From positions 310,001 to 374,000 of the forward strand of contig NZ_PVBR01000001.1 of assembly GCF_002980495.1 (NCBI RefSeq): a DNA stretch of 64,000 bases. The letters run 5' to 3'. This stretch comes from Phyllobacterium phragmitis (GTDB taxonomy: Bacteria; Pseudomonadota; Alphaproteobacteria; Rhizobiales; Rhizobiaceae). Positions 43,268 to 51,440 of the stretch are shown piece after piece; the stretch's first letter is position 1, and each line of letters starts with the position of its first letter. The translations under genes were made by a program, and so were the position numbers. The notes beneath the pieces were generated by a model. That model worked only from the letters and a program-made list of their open reading frames with translations, ran no database searches and was not told where the DNA came from.

Positions 43268-44602
43268 ATGGCAGAGACTTTCGACACGATCCTGAAGGGT
43301 GGCACGTTGGTCAATCAGGATGGAAAGGGCCTCCGCGACATCGGCATCCGCGACGGACGCATCGCCGCGATCGGCGGTCTCGACGGAAAGTCGGCTGATG
43401 TAACGATCGATTGCACCGGCCTGCATATCCTCCCCGGCGTCGTCGATAGCCAGGTCCATTTCCGTGAGCCGGGCCTCGAACACAAGGAAGATCTCGAAAC
43501 CGGATCGCGTGCCGCCGTTCTGGGCGGGGTCACCACGGTCTTCGAAATGCCCAACACCAAGCCGCTGACCACCTCCGCCGAAACGCTTGCCGACAAGGTG
43601 CGGCGCGGCCGCCACCGGATGCATTGCGATTTCGCCTTCTGGGTCGGCGGCACGCGCGACAATGCCGGCGATGTGGCCGAGCTGGAGCGCCTGCCGGGTG
43701 CAGCCGGCATCAAGGTGTTCATGGGCTCATCCACTGGCGATCTCCTGGTCGAGGATGACGAGGGCGTTCGCTCGATCCTGAAGAACACGCGCCGCCGCGC
43801 CGCCTTCCATTCGGAGGATGAATTCCGCCTGCGCGAGCGCGAAAACCTCCGTATACCGGGCGATCCTTCGAGCCACCCCGTCTGGCGCGATGAGATCGCG
43901 GCACTTTCCTGCACCGAGCGTCTGGTACGTATCGCTCATGAAACGGGCGCGCGCATCCACGTGCTGCATATCTCGACCGCCGAGGAAATCGAATTCCTTG
44001 GAGGGCATAAGGACGTCGCGACCTGCGAGGCGACGCCGCATCATCTGACGCTGGATGCCGAGGATTACAAGACGCTCGGCAACCTCATCCAGATGAACCC
44101 GCCGGTGCGCGCGGCGCGCCATCGCGACGGCATCTGGCATGGCATCGGGCAGGGCGTGGTGGATGTGCTCGGGTCCGACCACGCACCGCACACGCTTGAG
44201 GAAAAGCAGAAGCCCTATCCGGCTTCGCCCTCGGGCATGACCGGGGTGCAGACGCTGGTGCCGATCATGCTCGATCACGTCCATGCCGGGCGGCTTTCGA
44301 TCGAGCGTTTCGTCGATCTGACCTCGCACGGCCCGAACCGGATTTTCGGCATGGCGCGCAAGGGCCGCGTCGCCGTCGGCTATGACGCCGATCTGACCAT
44401 CGTGGATCTCAAACGGCGCGAGACCATTACCCATGCACAGGCCGGGTCGCGCGCCGGTTGGACGCCTTATGACGGCAAAACCGTCACCGGCTGGCCGGTC
44501 GGCACCTTCGTCCGTGGGCTGAAAATCATGTGGGAAGGCGAGATCGTCACGCCGTCGCAGGGCGAGCCGGTGGAGTTCCTCGAAGCGCTGCCGAGGGCCT
44601 GA
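43268..44602 (+). CDS. pyrC: Dihydroorotase / cyclic amidohydrolase (class I type)
   Basis: The 444-residue product belongs to the amidohydrolase superfamily and resembles class I dihydroorotases, which interconvert carbamoyl aspartate and dihydroorotate. Visible metal-site residues are the carboxylated lysine K149 in AAGIKVFMGSS, H181, H234 in HVLHISTAEE and D304 with H305 in GSDHAPHTLEEKQKP. The first motif, normally D-x-H-x-H, reads DSQVHFREPG: position 62 is Gln, leaving only H64. I recall rhizobial relatives sharing this, but the substitution makes catalytic assignment less sure. Start ATG 43268 has GGAG upstream. The enzyme could be a true PyrC or an uncharacterised hydantoinase relative. 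Confidence 0.8.
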   Translation: MAETFDTILKGGTLVNQDGKGLRDIGIRDGRIAAIGGLDGKSADVTIDCTGLHILPGVVDSQVHFREPGLEHKEDLETGSRAAVLGGVTTVFEMPNTKPLTTSAETLADKVRRGRHRMHCDFAFWVGGTRDNAGDVAELERLPGAAGIKVFMGSSTGDLLVEDDEGVRSILKNTRRRAAFHSEDEFRLRERENLRIPGDPSSHPVWRDEIAALSCTERLVRIAHETGARIHVLHISTAEEIEFLGGHKDVATCEATPHHLTLDAEDYKTLGNLIQMNPPVRAARHRDGIWHGIGQGVVDVLGSDHAPHTLEEKQKPYPASPSGMTGVQTLVPIMLDHVHAGRLSIERFVDLTSHGPNRIFGMARKGRVAVGYDADLTIVDLKRRETITHAQAGSRAGWTPYDGKTVTGWPVGTFVRGLKIMWEGEIVTPSQGEPVEFLEALPRA

Positions 44603-44622
44603 CCCAAAGCGGGAGAGAGTGC

Positions 44623-44910
44623 ATGTACATCGTCAATCTGATTTACGTGAAGCCTCTGACGGAGATCGAGGAGCACATCCGGCTCCACCGCGAATTTCTC
44701 GATGTCTATTATGCCAAGGACATTTTTCTGGCATCGGGTCCCAAGAACCCGCGCGATGGCGGCATCATCCTGGCGAGCGGCAAGGTGAGCCGCACCGAAC
44801 TGGACAATATTCTTGCCGAGGATCCGTTCCAGCAGCACGGACTTGCGCGCTATGATATTACCGAGTTCGAACCCAACAAGCATCACGGCGCCTTGAGCGG
44901 CATTCTCTAG
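44623..44910 (+). CDS. YciI-family protein
   Basis: A 95-residue ferredoxin-like-fold protein of the YciI family: MYIVNLIYVKPLTEIEEHIR, HREFLDVYYAKDIFLASGPK, then GGIILASGKVSRTELDNILA and EDPFQQHGLARYDITEFEP. A conserved Asp/His pair (H29-x(4)-D34 region) has been proposed as a weak active site in the family; function is unknown. ATG 44623 has GGGAGAG upstream and sits 20 bases after the dihydroorotase-like gene, so co-transcription is probable. Confidence 0.88.
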   Translation: MYIVNLIYVKPLTEIEEHIRLHREFLDVYYAKDIFLASGPKNPRDGGIILASGKVSRTELDNILAEDPFQQHGLARYDITEFEPNKHHGALSGIL

Positions 44911-44960
44911 AGATTGTCATGGGTTAATTGAAATTCTGGCAGACAACGCCCCTGTCCAGT

Positions 44961-45068
44961 CGTCATTCTCGGGCTTGTCCCGAGAATCTACAGCGGCATG
45001 ATCCGTCAGAACGGTAATTGCTTTTCTTTTTCATGTTGTAGATTCTCGGGACAAGCCCGAGAATGACG
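44961..45068. repeat. TCATTCTCGGGCTTGTCCCG palindromic element, copy 2 (inverted)
   Basis: The same 28-base arms as copy 1, but the spacer (44991-45040) reads in the opposite orientation, showing inversion of the element relative to 15439 and 55882. The 45 bases upstream (TTGTCATGGGTTAATTGAAA onward) resemble those upstream of copy 3. Confidence 0.92.
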
Positions 45069-45112
45069 GCCAGAGGGGAAGCTAAGCTCCAGTTCCGAGA
45101 AAATTGACAGCC

Positions 45113-45820
45113 ATGCACGACAGGAAATTGCTTTCGGCCATCGGTTTCGATGCCGATGACACGCTTTGGCAGAACGAACAATTCTTTCGGCTGACAGAGG
45201 AGCGCTTTGCGTCCTTTCTGGCCGATTACGCCGAAAAGGAGCATCTGACCCAGCGGCTTCTGGAAGCGGAAAGACGCAATCTCCAGCTTTACGGCTTCGG
45301 CATCAAGGGCTTCACCTTGTCGATGATCGAGACCGCCATCGAAGTGACCGAGGGCCGCGCGCCGGCGCATGTGATACAGAAGATACTGGATGCAGGGCGC
45401 GAAATGCTGAGCCATCCTGTGGAAACCATGCCGCAAGTACGCGAGACGCTGGAACGTCTCGCCGGCACCTACCGCATGATCATGATCACCAAGGGTGACC
45501 TGTTCGATCAGGAGCGCAAGCTGGCGCAATCCGGCCTGGGCGAGTTCTTCGACGCGGTGGAGATCGTCAGCTTGAAGGACGCGGCGACTTATGAGCGTGT
45601 CTTCGCCCGCTATGGCGACGGCGCGGCGCACGCCATGATGGTCGGCAATTCATTGAAGTCCGATGTCGTTCCCGCAATCGCCGCGGGCAGCTGGGGCGTC
45701 TATATTCCACACGATCTGACATGGGCGCTCGAACATGCCGAAGAACCGGTCGAAGCACCGCGCTTCAGGCGTCTCGGCCGGATTTCCGAACTGGTCGATC
45801 TGGTGGAAGCGTTGAAGTAG
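45113..45820 (+). CDS. HAD-superfamily hydrolase
   Basis: A 235-residue phosphatase-type HAD protein. Motif I is GFDADDTLW (nucleophile Asp and +2 Asp), motif II MIMITKGDL, and motif IV MMVGNSLKSDVVPAIAAG; a helical cap lies between 25 and 100. The DxDDTLW form with tryptophan is typical of a group of rhizobial HAD hydrolases of unknown substrate. ATG 45113 is used; a TTG nine bases upstream gives only three extra residues. A compact Bru-RS-like hairpin follows. Confidence 0.87.
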   Translation: MHDRKLLSAIGFDADDTLWQNEQFFRLTEERFASFLADYAEKEHLTQRLLEAERRNLQLYGFGIKGFTLSMIETAIEVTEGRAPAHVIQKILDAGREMLSHPVETMPQVRETLERLAGTYRMIMITKGDLFDQERKLAQSGLGEFFDAVEIVSLKDAATYERVFARYGDGAAHAMMVGNSLKSDVVPAIAAGSWGVYIPHDLTWALEHAEEPVEAPRFRRLGRISELVDLVEALK

Positions 45821-45856
45821 GCGCTATAGCGATTCATTTTTAAATAGAAACGCTGG

Positions 45857-45906
45857 CGCCGTAACACCCCCCTCTGCCCTGCCGGGCAGAGGGGGGTGTT
45901 ACGGCG
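45857..45906. repeat. Bru-RS-like element, compact copy 6
   Basis: A 50-base near-perfect palindrome with 22-base arms (CGCCGTAACACCCCCCTCTG...). Only the outer arms of the family remain; the inner arms and spacer are missing. It lies between a convergent pair of genes and probably serves as a bidirectional terminator. Confidence 0.9.
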
Positions 45907-45907
45907 G

Positions 45908-46687
45908 TCAATCCCCAGCCACAAAAAACTGCCATTTCCCGTCCGGGCTGATGCCGATACGGTAGAAGATATAGGCGCCGAAGGTCTTCATGTCGTCATA
46001 ATCGCCGGCGGTGATGATCTGATAAAGCTCCACCATCTGCGGCGGCGTCAGCTTGTCAATCGGGTAGGCGAAGAAATACGGCCAGACATAGAGCTCGTTC
46101 GATCCGCCTGCATCGAGATGGACATAGCCGGTCTCGAGCAGATCGACGAGGATAGCCAACACTTCCTGACCGTCATTGTCGCCGGAAATCCCCTTGAGAT
46201 AATCGATCGGGTCGCCTTCAAAGCCGCTGAGCGAGAGCGCGGTCATGTCGTCTCCGGTGCCGATCAGCGGACGCAATGCTTCGACATTGCCTGATTTGGC
46301 GGCTTCGAGAATGCGCTCGCGCATCTGCTTCACCGCTGCCGGCAATTCTTCGACATCATATTGGACCACCGGCGGCGTACCGTTTTCCTTGACCTGCGGC
46401 CGCGCGGGATCGACCATCTCCTCAGTGTTTTCCGATGGTTGCGACGGCACTTGCTTGAGCGGACCGGGCAGGGGGATCTGTGTTGCCGGATCGGTATCGT
46501 CCGTGGCGCTTTTCCTTGGAGCTTGTGCCGGTTCCGGCTGGATTTCGCTCAACGCAAGCCGCTGCAAATCCTCTTGAGGTCGCCCATCCGCCAGCGCCGT
46601 CGCGCCAGTCAGGAAAACGAAAAGACCAAGCGTCACAAGACGCGAAAAAAACTGCGAAACTGGCGGGAGAAGACGGATCATCATCAT
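45908..46687 (-). CDS. Conserved periplasmic protein of unknown function (Rhizobiales)
   Basis: The 259-residue product has a signal peptide (residues 1-33, FFSRLVTLGLFVFLTGATALA, cut after ADG). A Pro-rich disordered stretch spans 35-105. A folded C-terminal domain (about 115-259) includes VKQMRERILEAAKSGNVEAL, WPYFFAYPIDKLTPPQMVEL and YIFYRIGISPDGKWQFFVAG. I recall similar proteins in Brucella and relatives but know of no function. Three in-frame ATGs (46687, 46684, 46681) make the exact start uncertain by two residues. Confidence 0.75.
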   Translation of the reverse strand: MMMIRLLPPVSQFFSRLVTLGLFVFLTGATALADGRPQEDLQRLALSEIQPEPAQAPRKSATDDTDPATQIPLPGPLKQVPSQPSENTEEMVDPARPQVKENGTPPVVQYDVEELPAAVKQMRERILEAAKSGNVEALRPLIGTGDDMTALSLSGFEGDPIDYLKGISGDNDGQEVLAILVDLLETGYVHLDAGGSNELYVWPYFFAYPIDKLTPPQMVELYQIITAGDYDDMKTFGAYIFYRIGISPDGKWQFFVAGD

Positions 46688-47001
46688 ATGTTGTCACAGA
46701 AAATCAGCAGGCGGAAGATGCCTGCATGGTTTATCCCAATCTGGGTAAAGCCCGTTCGAAAACCCTGCCGAGAACCGGGCAAAATCGCTACAGCATCGGC
46801 CCGAAAATCGGAATCGATTTTCGGAAAGCACGATGCGTAGATTCAAAGGCTTGAGACGCGTCCTTTGTGCGTCCAATTGGACGCACGGCGCTCTAGCCGC
46901 GCGTCCGGTCTGCGATAAGTCCTGGGGATTTCGGGCGGGGTCATACAAAATTCCGGGGCGTTGCGGCGCATCATTGCGAGCCCGCCTGCAATTCCCGCGT
47001 G
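46688..47001. other. Intergenic region with two palindromes
   Basis: No gene is supported. It holds CCGAAAATCG-GAAT-CGATTTTCGG (46801-46824), related to the 6522 palindrome, and a perfect 20-base palindrome GTGCGTCCAATTGGACGCAC (46867-46886). The rest is featureless. Confidence 0.65.
46867..46886. repeat. Perfect 20-bp palindrome GTGCGTCCAATTGGACGCAC
   Basis: Both halves are exact complements without a loop. The flanks (CCTTT before, GGCGCTCTAG after) match a context I recall from other Rhizobiales intergenic regions. It may be a dispersed repeat or a protein-binding site; it has no obvious gene partner. Confidence 0.7.
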
Positions 47002-47259
47002 CTATTGCAGGATGCGGTCGGTGAGAAAATCACCTGAGATGATCTGCTCGCGCATCTTTTCGATCAAGGCCAGCGCGCTTTCGTCGCCCGCGTCACGAAT
47101 GAGTTCGGTCAGTGCCGTCGCAAAGGCCGCTTCGGCCAGAATCTCAGGTTCGATGCCTTCCGAAATGCCATCGGCCCAGACTTCGTTCTGATATTCGATC
47201 GCGGCAAGCTTCTTCTCGCGTGCGATGAGTTCGTCGAGATCGGTTGGAGCTTGTCCCAT
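47002..47259 (-). CDS. Conserved 85-residue protein of unknown function
   Basis: The frame MGQAPTDLDELIAREKKLAA and on to EKMREQIISGDFLTDRILQ is mostly alpha-helical and acidic, with no signal peptide or transmembrane segment. ATG 47259 follows AAGGTGG with normal spacing; another ATG nine bases upstream is too close to that site. Codon use is like that of its neighbours. I recognise no family. Confidence 0.65.
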   Translation of the reverse strand: MGQAPTDLDELIAREKKLAAIEYQNEVWADGISEGIEPEILAEAAFATALTELIRDAGDESALALIEKMREQIISGDFLTDRILQ

Positions 47260-47442
47260 CCATTCCACCTTGGCGTATGCCGGTTTTTTCTCAAGGGCCC
47301 TGAATCCATCGATGAAGTCGTCATCGCTTTGCAGGGCTGAAGTCTCGTCTTAGCCTGAGGCCTTAACTTAATGTCCCGTTAACAGATTACCACCAATTTT
47401 AATCGACTGGCGGCATCAATGATTTCAACAGTTAACGCCGTC

Positions 47443-47817
47443 TTAATTTCCATAACGCGCGGCGATCTCGTTCGACAAGCCTTCTCCTTCCTTCATATAG
47501 CGGTCAATCGCCGCAACCGACGAATCGGTACAGCTCGAATATACCTCGCTGAAGGCCCGATACCCACGGTTGAAACTGGAAATGATCCGCGCTCGCCTGG
47601 GCTTTTCGGGTTTTTCCGCAGCAATTATGGCATTCATGCGGTCCCGCCACTCGTTTCCCGGCTCGCCGCACAGGTTGCGCAGATAATGGAGCGAGCCCAG
47701 GATCTCGGCCAACCGGATCAGTTTCGCTTCATAAGGCGGTTCGTTCACCGTTGCCGCTGCTGCCGGCAACGCTATCAAACCAGCCATCACGATCGCTATC
47801 TGCCATGCACGCTTCAA
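47443..47817 (-). CDS. TIGR02301-family periplasmic protein
   Basis: A 124-residue secreted protein: signal peptide 1-22 (WQIAIVMAGLIALPAAAA), then LIRLAEILGSLHYLRNLCGE and EWRDRMNAIIAAEKPEKPRR, and a conserved pair of cysteines (LCGE and SSCTD) that may form a disulfide. This matches the uncharacterised alphaproteobacterial family TIGR02301. Function is unknown. Confidence 0.82.
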   Translation of the reverse strand: MKRAWQIAIVMAGLIALPAAAATVNEPPYEAKLIRLAEILGSLHYLRNLCGEPGNEWRDRMNAIIAAEKPEKPRRARIISSFNRGYRAFSEVYSSCTDSSVAAIDRYMKEGEGLSNEIAARYGN

Positions 47818-47936
47818 AAAATATCCTCGATCCTCTCCGCTGGTTCCTTATTGGCGCGAAACAAAAGCCGCTTCAAGGTGTTAATCTGGAAGAAGCTTAA
47901 CGCAAAGGCATGGTGATAGAGGTTAGCGCTGAGCAT

Positions 47937-48770
47937 CTACGGCTTGTGTGCGGTGTAGATCGCGGTAACAAAATTCCGGCGAACGCTTCCATTGAATTCC
48001 CGCTCCGCTATGCGGGCTATGTCATCCAGGAAGCATACCCGCTCTATTTCAGGCAAGCGGGCGACCGGCGAAAAAGTCGCGGTCAATTCCAGCACTTGCC
48101 GGGTGCTCAACACAGGACTCCACCGGACTTTTTCATAAACGGTTTCTGTAAAAGACGCCTTTTCGAGTTCGGCGAGACGCTTGTCTCTTTCGAGCGCAAA
48201 GGGCGTCCAGCCTGCGACCGGTGTGAAAGACTGCGCTCCAATTTTTTTAAACAGAGATTGTGTTTGGCGCTGAAAATCATCCATGTCGTCCGGATCGCCA
48301 AAAACGGTCCACCACATCGCCCATTTTCCCCCAGAGCGTAGAAGCCGGAACGCCTTTGCAAGGGCAATCTCCGGGGAAAGCCAGTGCAGCGACATTGCCG
48401 CTATACCGAGTTCGAATGAACCGGCGGGCAGTTCTATATCCTCGAATGGATGCCGATCGATTGTCAGCCGAGCGGCATGCTTCTTCAACCGGACATCAAG
48501 AAATGCGGCAAGACGTTCATCCGGCTCGATTGCCGTCACCCGGCAGCCATAGTCCAGAAGCGGCTCGGTGGCTTGGCCTGTACCCGGTCCAATCTCAAAA
48601 ACGTCAACGTCAGCACCGCAGGTAGTTTGCAGAATCTCAAAGACGCGCGCTGGATAGCCCGGCCGCGCTTGGTGATATGCTTGCGCGTTCGTCCCAAAGA
48701 TGCTCCTGCCCAGTTCGGGATTGATTTTGAGTGGAATATTTTCTTTGCCCGGGTTCATCGCATCCATCAT
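47937..48770 (-). CDS. Class I SAM-dependent methyltransferase
   Basis: The 277-residue product has a Rossmann-type methyltransferase core: DVFEIGPGTGQATEPLLDYG (motif I), VTAIEPDERL (motif II), FELGIAAMSLHWL (motif IV) and LLRSGGKWAMWWTVFG (motif V/VI). Such proteins are commonly annotated as methyltransferase type 11; the acceptor is unknown. The start is near 48770, with MMDAMNPGKE offering ATGs at residues 1, 2 and 5. Local GC is lower than in the neighbouring genes, hinting at later acquisition. Confidence 0.85.
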   Translation of the reverse strand: MMDAMNPGKENIPLKINPELGRSIFGTNAQAYHQARPGYPARVFEILQTTCGADVDVFEIGPGTGQATEPLLDYGCRVTAIEPDERLAAFLDVRLKKHAARLTIDRHPFEDIELPAGSFELGIAAMSLHWLSPEIALAKAFRLLRSGGKWAMWWTVFGDPDDMDDFQRQTQSLFKKIGAQSFTPVAGWTPFALERDKRLAELEKASFTETVYEKVRWSPVLSTRQVLELTATFSPVARLPEIERVCFLDDIARIAEREFNGSVRRNFVTAIYTAHKP

Positions 48771-48826
48771 AGAACTGGAATTTAAAGAGCTGCTCTAAAC
48801 AGTGCCCGACGATAGCTCCGAAAAGC

Positions 48827-49258
48827 TCAGGCCAATGCCCCGCCATCTTCGATCCTGACAATCTCGCGGGCGGCGGCGAGCGTGCTTTCGGTAATGCGGA
48901 CTTTCGCCATTTCGTCGACGTCGAGCCACAAGACGGCCGCCGCATCGTCGGCGGCGACAGCCTCGCCGGTGACGCCATAAGCGCGAAAGACGGCGAGATG
49001 ATAGCTCGCCTCATAAGAGCTGCCGCTATCCCGGCTGAGATCGACGGTGACGAAATGCGTGAGCTTTTCCGCCATGAGCCCGGTTTCCTCCATGAGCTCG
49101 CGCCGGGCCGCTTCCTCTGGCGTTTCATCGGCCTCGCGACGTCCGCCGGGAAAGGCGAGCCAGCCCTTCCAGGGTTCGCGTCCGCGTTCCACCAGCAGAA
49201 ATCGCCCGTCGCGGCGGCAGATCAGTGAAACGCCATGGATGGGTTGGGAAATAGCCAT
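48827..49258 (-). CDS. Nudix hydrolase
   Basis: A 143-residue hydrolase of nucleoside diphosphate-X compounds. The Nudix box is intact: GGRREADETPEEAARRELME followed by ETGL (about 40-64). Flanks are VSLICRRDGRFLLVERGREP and HLAVFRAYGVTGEAVAADDA. I start at ATG 49258 (MAISQPIHGVS), since upstream residues do not look coding. The substrate is not predictable; a broad ADP-ribose or NADH-type role is possible. Confidence 0.88.
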   Translation of the reverse strand: MAISQPIHGVSLICRRDGRFLLVERGREPWKGWLAFPGGRREADETPEEAARRELMEETGLMAEKLTHFVTVDLSRDSGSSYEASYHLAVFRAYGVTGEAVAADDAAAVLWLDVDEMAKVRITESTLAAAREIVRIEDGGALA

Positions 49259-49375
49259 GGGGCATGGCGTATGCCGCTCAGGCGTCGTTGGCAAGCCGGA
49301 ATTGAGGCCGGATTTCACGAGGCTCAGACGACGCGCCGCTTGACCCGGGCGGCAAAAAGCTGAACATCGCCCGTC

Positions 49376-50155
49376 ATGTGCGGACGATTTTCACTAACGG
49401 CAACCAGGCAGGAGGTCGAGGCGCTCCTGGCCGCGATCATCGGCGAAGACTTTCCGCCGCGTTACAATATCGCGCCGACGCAGCCGATCCTGACGGTGAT
49501 AGCGGGCGAAACGCCGCCGCCGGGCTCGAACCGCCCGGACCGGGTAGGCCAGCTCGTGCGCTGGGGCTTCATTCCGGGATGGGCCAAGAACCCGAACGAT
49601 TTTCCGCTGATGTTCAACATCCGCAGCGAAACCGCGGCGGAGAAGAATTCCTTCCGCGCGGCACTGCATCATCGCCGCGCTCTGGTGCCGGCCTCCGGGT
49701 TCTACGAATGGCGGCGCGAGGGGCGCAACAAGGCGCAGGCCTATTGGGTGCGGCCCCGCCATGGCGGGCTGATCGCCTTTGCCGCGCTCATGGAAACCTG
49801 GAGCAGCGCCGATGGTTCGCAGATCGACACGGGTGGCATTTTGACGACGAGCGCCAATGCGACGCTGCGCCCCATCCATGAGCGTATGCCGGTGGTCATC
49901 CAGCCCGAGGATTTCGGCCTCTGGCTTGACTGCAAGCACAACCTGCCGCGCGACGTGGCTGGATTGATGCGCCCCGCCGAGGCGGATTTTTTCGAGGCCG
50001 TTCCCGTATCCGACAAGGTCAACAAGGTGAGCAACGTCACGCCTGACATTCAGGAGCGCGTCGAAGAGGACTTGACGGCGAAGGCCGAACAGCCAAAGAA
50101 CAAGAAGAAGCCGGAGCCGGAAGATGGTTCAGGCGGTCAACTCTCGATGTTCTGA
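49376..50155 (+). CDS. SOS-response-associated protein YedK / HMCES (SRAP domain)
   Basis: The 259-residue product belongs to the SRAP family, which forms a covalent link with abasic sites in single-stranded DNA through Cys2. Sequence: MCGRFSLTATRQEVEALLAA (C2 after methionine removal), RYNIAPTQPILTV, MFNIRSETAAEKNSFR, PASGFYEWRREGRNKAQAYW (catalytic Glu in the FYEW motif), and RMPVVIQPED (conserved His is in PIHERMP). A lysine-rich tail follows residue 230. The role is protection of abasic DNA. Confidence 0.95.
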   Translation: MCGRFSLTATRQEVEALLAAIIGEDFPPRYNIAPTQPILTVIAGETPPPGSNRPDRVGQLVRWGFIPGWAKNPNDFPLMFNIRSETAAEKNSFRAALHHRRALVPASGFYEWRREGRNKAQAYWVRPRHGGLIAFAALMETWSSADGSQIDTGGILTTSANATLRPIHERMPVVIQPEDFGLWLDCKHNLPRDVAGLMRPAEADFFEAVPVSDKVNKVSNVTPDIQERVEEDLTAKAEQPKNKKKPEPEDGSGGQLSMF

Positions 50156-50189
50156 TCTCGTTCTCGCCCGATTTTCAGGAAATTCCGTA

Positions 50190-50804
50190 ATGGTCTCAGC
50201 TGCTCTCTCAGGCTTCCTCTTGGGCGCCTCGCTCATCATCGCCATCGGAGCGCAGAACGCCTATATCCTGCGCCAGGGTCTGCTGCGCCAGCACGTCTTC
50301 GTTCTCTGCCTCATCTGCGCCCTGTCCGATGCGCTTTTGATTACCGCCGGCGTGGCCGGCCTGGGCACGTTGCTTGCGCAATCGCCGGGATTGATCGCGG
50401 CGGTAACGCTCGGCGGCGCGGCTTTCCTGTTCTACTATGCATTCGTGGCGTTTCGCCGCTCGTTCAACCCTGAGGCAATGGATACCAAGGGCAAAGGCGA
50501 GGCGAGCCTGAAGGCGGCAGTCGCCACTTGTCTGGCGCTCACCTTCCTCAATCCGCATGTCTATCTCGATACGGTGCTGCTCCTGGGCAGCCTCTCGGCC
50601 CGCTTCGAAGGGGCAAACCGCATTGCCTATGGCGCTGGCGCGGCCGTCTCGTCCTTCGTCTGGTTCTTCGGGCTCGGCTATGGTGCGCGTCTGCTCCAGC
50701 CGGTCTTCGCCAGGCCCGCGGCGTGGCGCATTCTCGATTGCCTGATCGGCCTCGTCATGGCCGGGATCGGTATCAGCCTGTCAACCCGATTTTTTGTCGG
50801 TTAG
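50190..50804 (+). CDS. LysE/ArgO-type amino-acid exporter
   Basis: A 204-residue inner-membrane exporter with about six helices. SGFLLGASLIIAIGAQNAYI, then LRQGLLRQHVFVLCLICALS is the LysE/ArgO signature (arginine or lysine export). LTFLNPHVYLDTVLLLGSLS carries the conserved NPH-x-Y-LD. I start at ATG 50190 with AGGAA upstream; sequence upstream of it overlaps the SRAP gene. It follows the SRAP gene in the same direction. A small gene on the opposite strand overlaps its 3' end. Confidence 0.93.
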   Translation: MVSAALSGFLLGASLIIAIGAQNAYILRQGLLRQHVFVLCLICALSDALLITAGVAGLGTLLAQSPGLIAAVTLGGAAFLFYYAFVAFRRSFNPEAMDTKGKGEASLKAAVATCLALTFLNPHVYLDTVLLLGSLSARFEGANRIAYGAGAAVSSFVWFFGLGYGARLLQPVFARPAAWRILDCLIGLVMAGIGISLSTRFFVG

Positions 50805-50948
50805 GATCGATGTCCGGCGGTTGTCGTTGCGCGCGTCCGAATGGCTGCGTGGTGCAGCGAGCAGAGCTGCGACGAGCGCCGCAGGGCCGATCTCGCGATA
50901 ATGGTCCGTCAGCCTGTCAGGCCGCAGTGTTAAGACTTTCTTGCTCAT
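50781..50948 (-). CDS. Candidate small protein of 55 residues
   Basis: I read this frame directly: ATG 50948 follows AGGAAGGA at good spacing, and the frame MSKKVLTLRPDRLTDHYREI, then GPAALVAALLAAP, ends with TGA at 50781. The N-terminal 35 residues look designed (basic start, amphipathic helix, AALVAALLAA), while the tail NDNRRTSILTDKKSG is polar. The last 24 bases overlap the end of the convergent exporter gene. I recall short rhizobial proteins with HYREIGPAAL-like ends but cannot name a family. The call rests mainly on the strong ribosome-binding site. Confidence 0.5.
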   Translation of the reverse strand: MSKKVLTLRPDRLTDHYREIGPAALVAALLAAPRSHSDARNDNRRTSILTDKKSG

Positions 50949-51440
50949 TTTAAGTTCCTTCCTCGTATGACAATCCCTATTCTTCGGTGGAATCAGACTG
51001 AAAAAAGGCTGTTTCTCGCCGCTTTTGAGGAATTCGGGTTAATCCTGCTTAACCATGCGCCCTGTTGCAAAAATGCAGCATTGTCGGGCTTGTCCTGAGT
51101 CAACGAGCCAATCCATTAAAAGTTCGAAACGATTTCCAGCCCGGACAGCCAGCCCGGACAAGATGAGAGTCGCTGTCACACATGCTGCATCTTTGAATTG
51201 CTCTTGACGGCGAAGGCGGAGGCGGGGATAAGTGCATCCCATGAAAACGCCATCCGCAACGACGATTTGTATTTGTGTGATCATTATCGGCTAGCAGCTG
51301 CTGGCCCGGCCGTTTTCGTCTCCTTAATCAGCTTGAAAAGATGACAAACGCACCGGCCAGTCGGCCAGAGCAATGTTTGCCTCGGCTTGCCTCGTTTAAA
51401 GAGGATTGGGCTCAAGAGGAATTGGCTTAGGGGATTTTGC
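50949..51440. other. Intergenic region upstream of cysS
   Basis: This is about 490 bases without a supported gene. It should contain the cysS promoter (TTGACGGCG at 51209 is a possible -35) and the promoter of the small minus-strand gene. GCCCGGACAGCCAGCCCGGACA (51139-51160) is a direct repeat of two GCCCGGACA units. Nothing else stands out. Confidence 0.5.
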
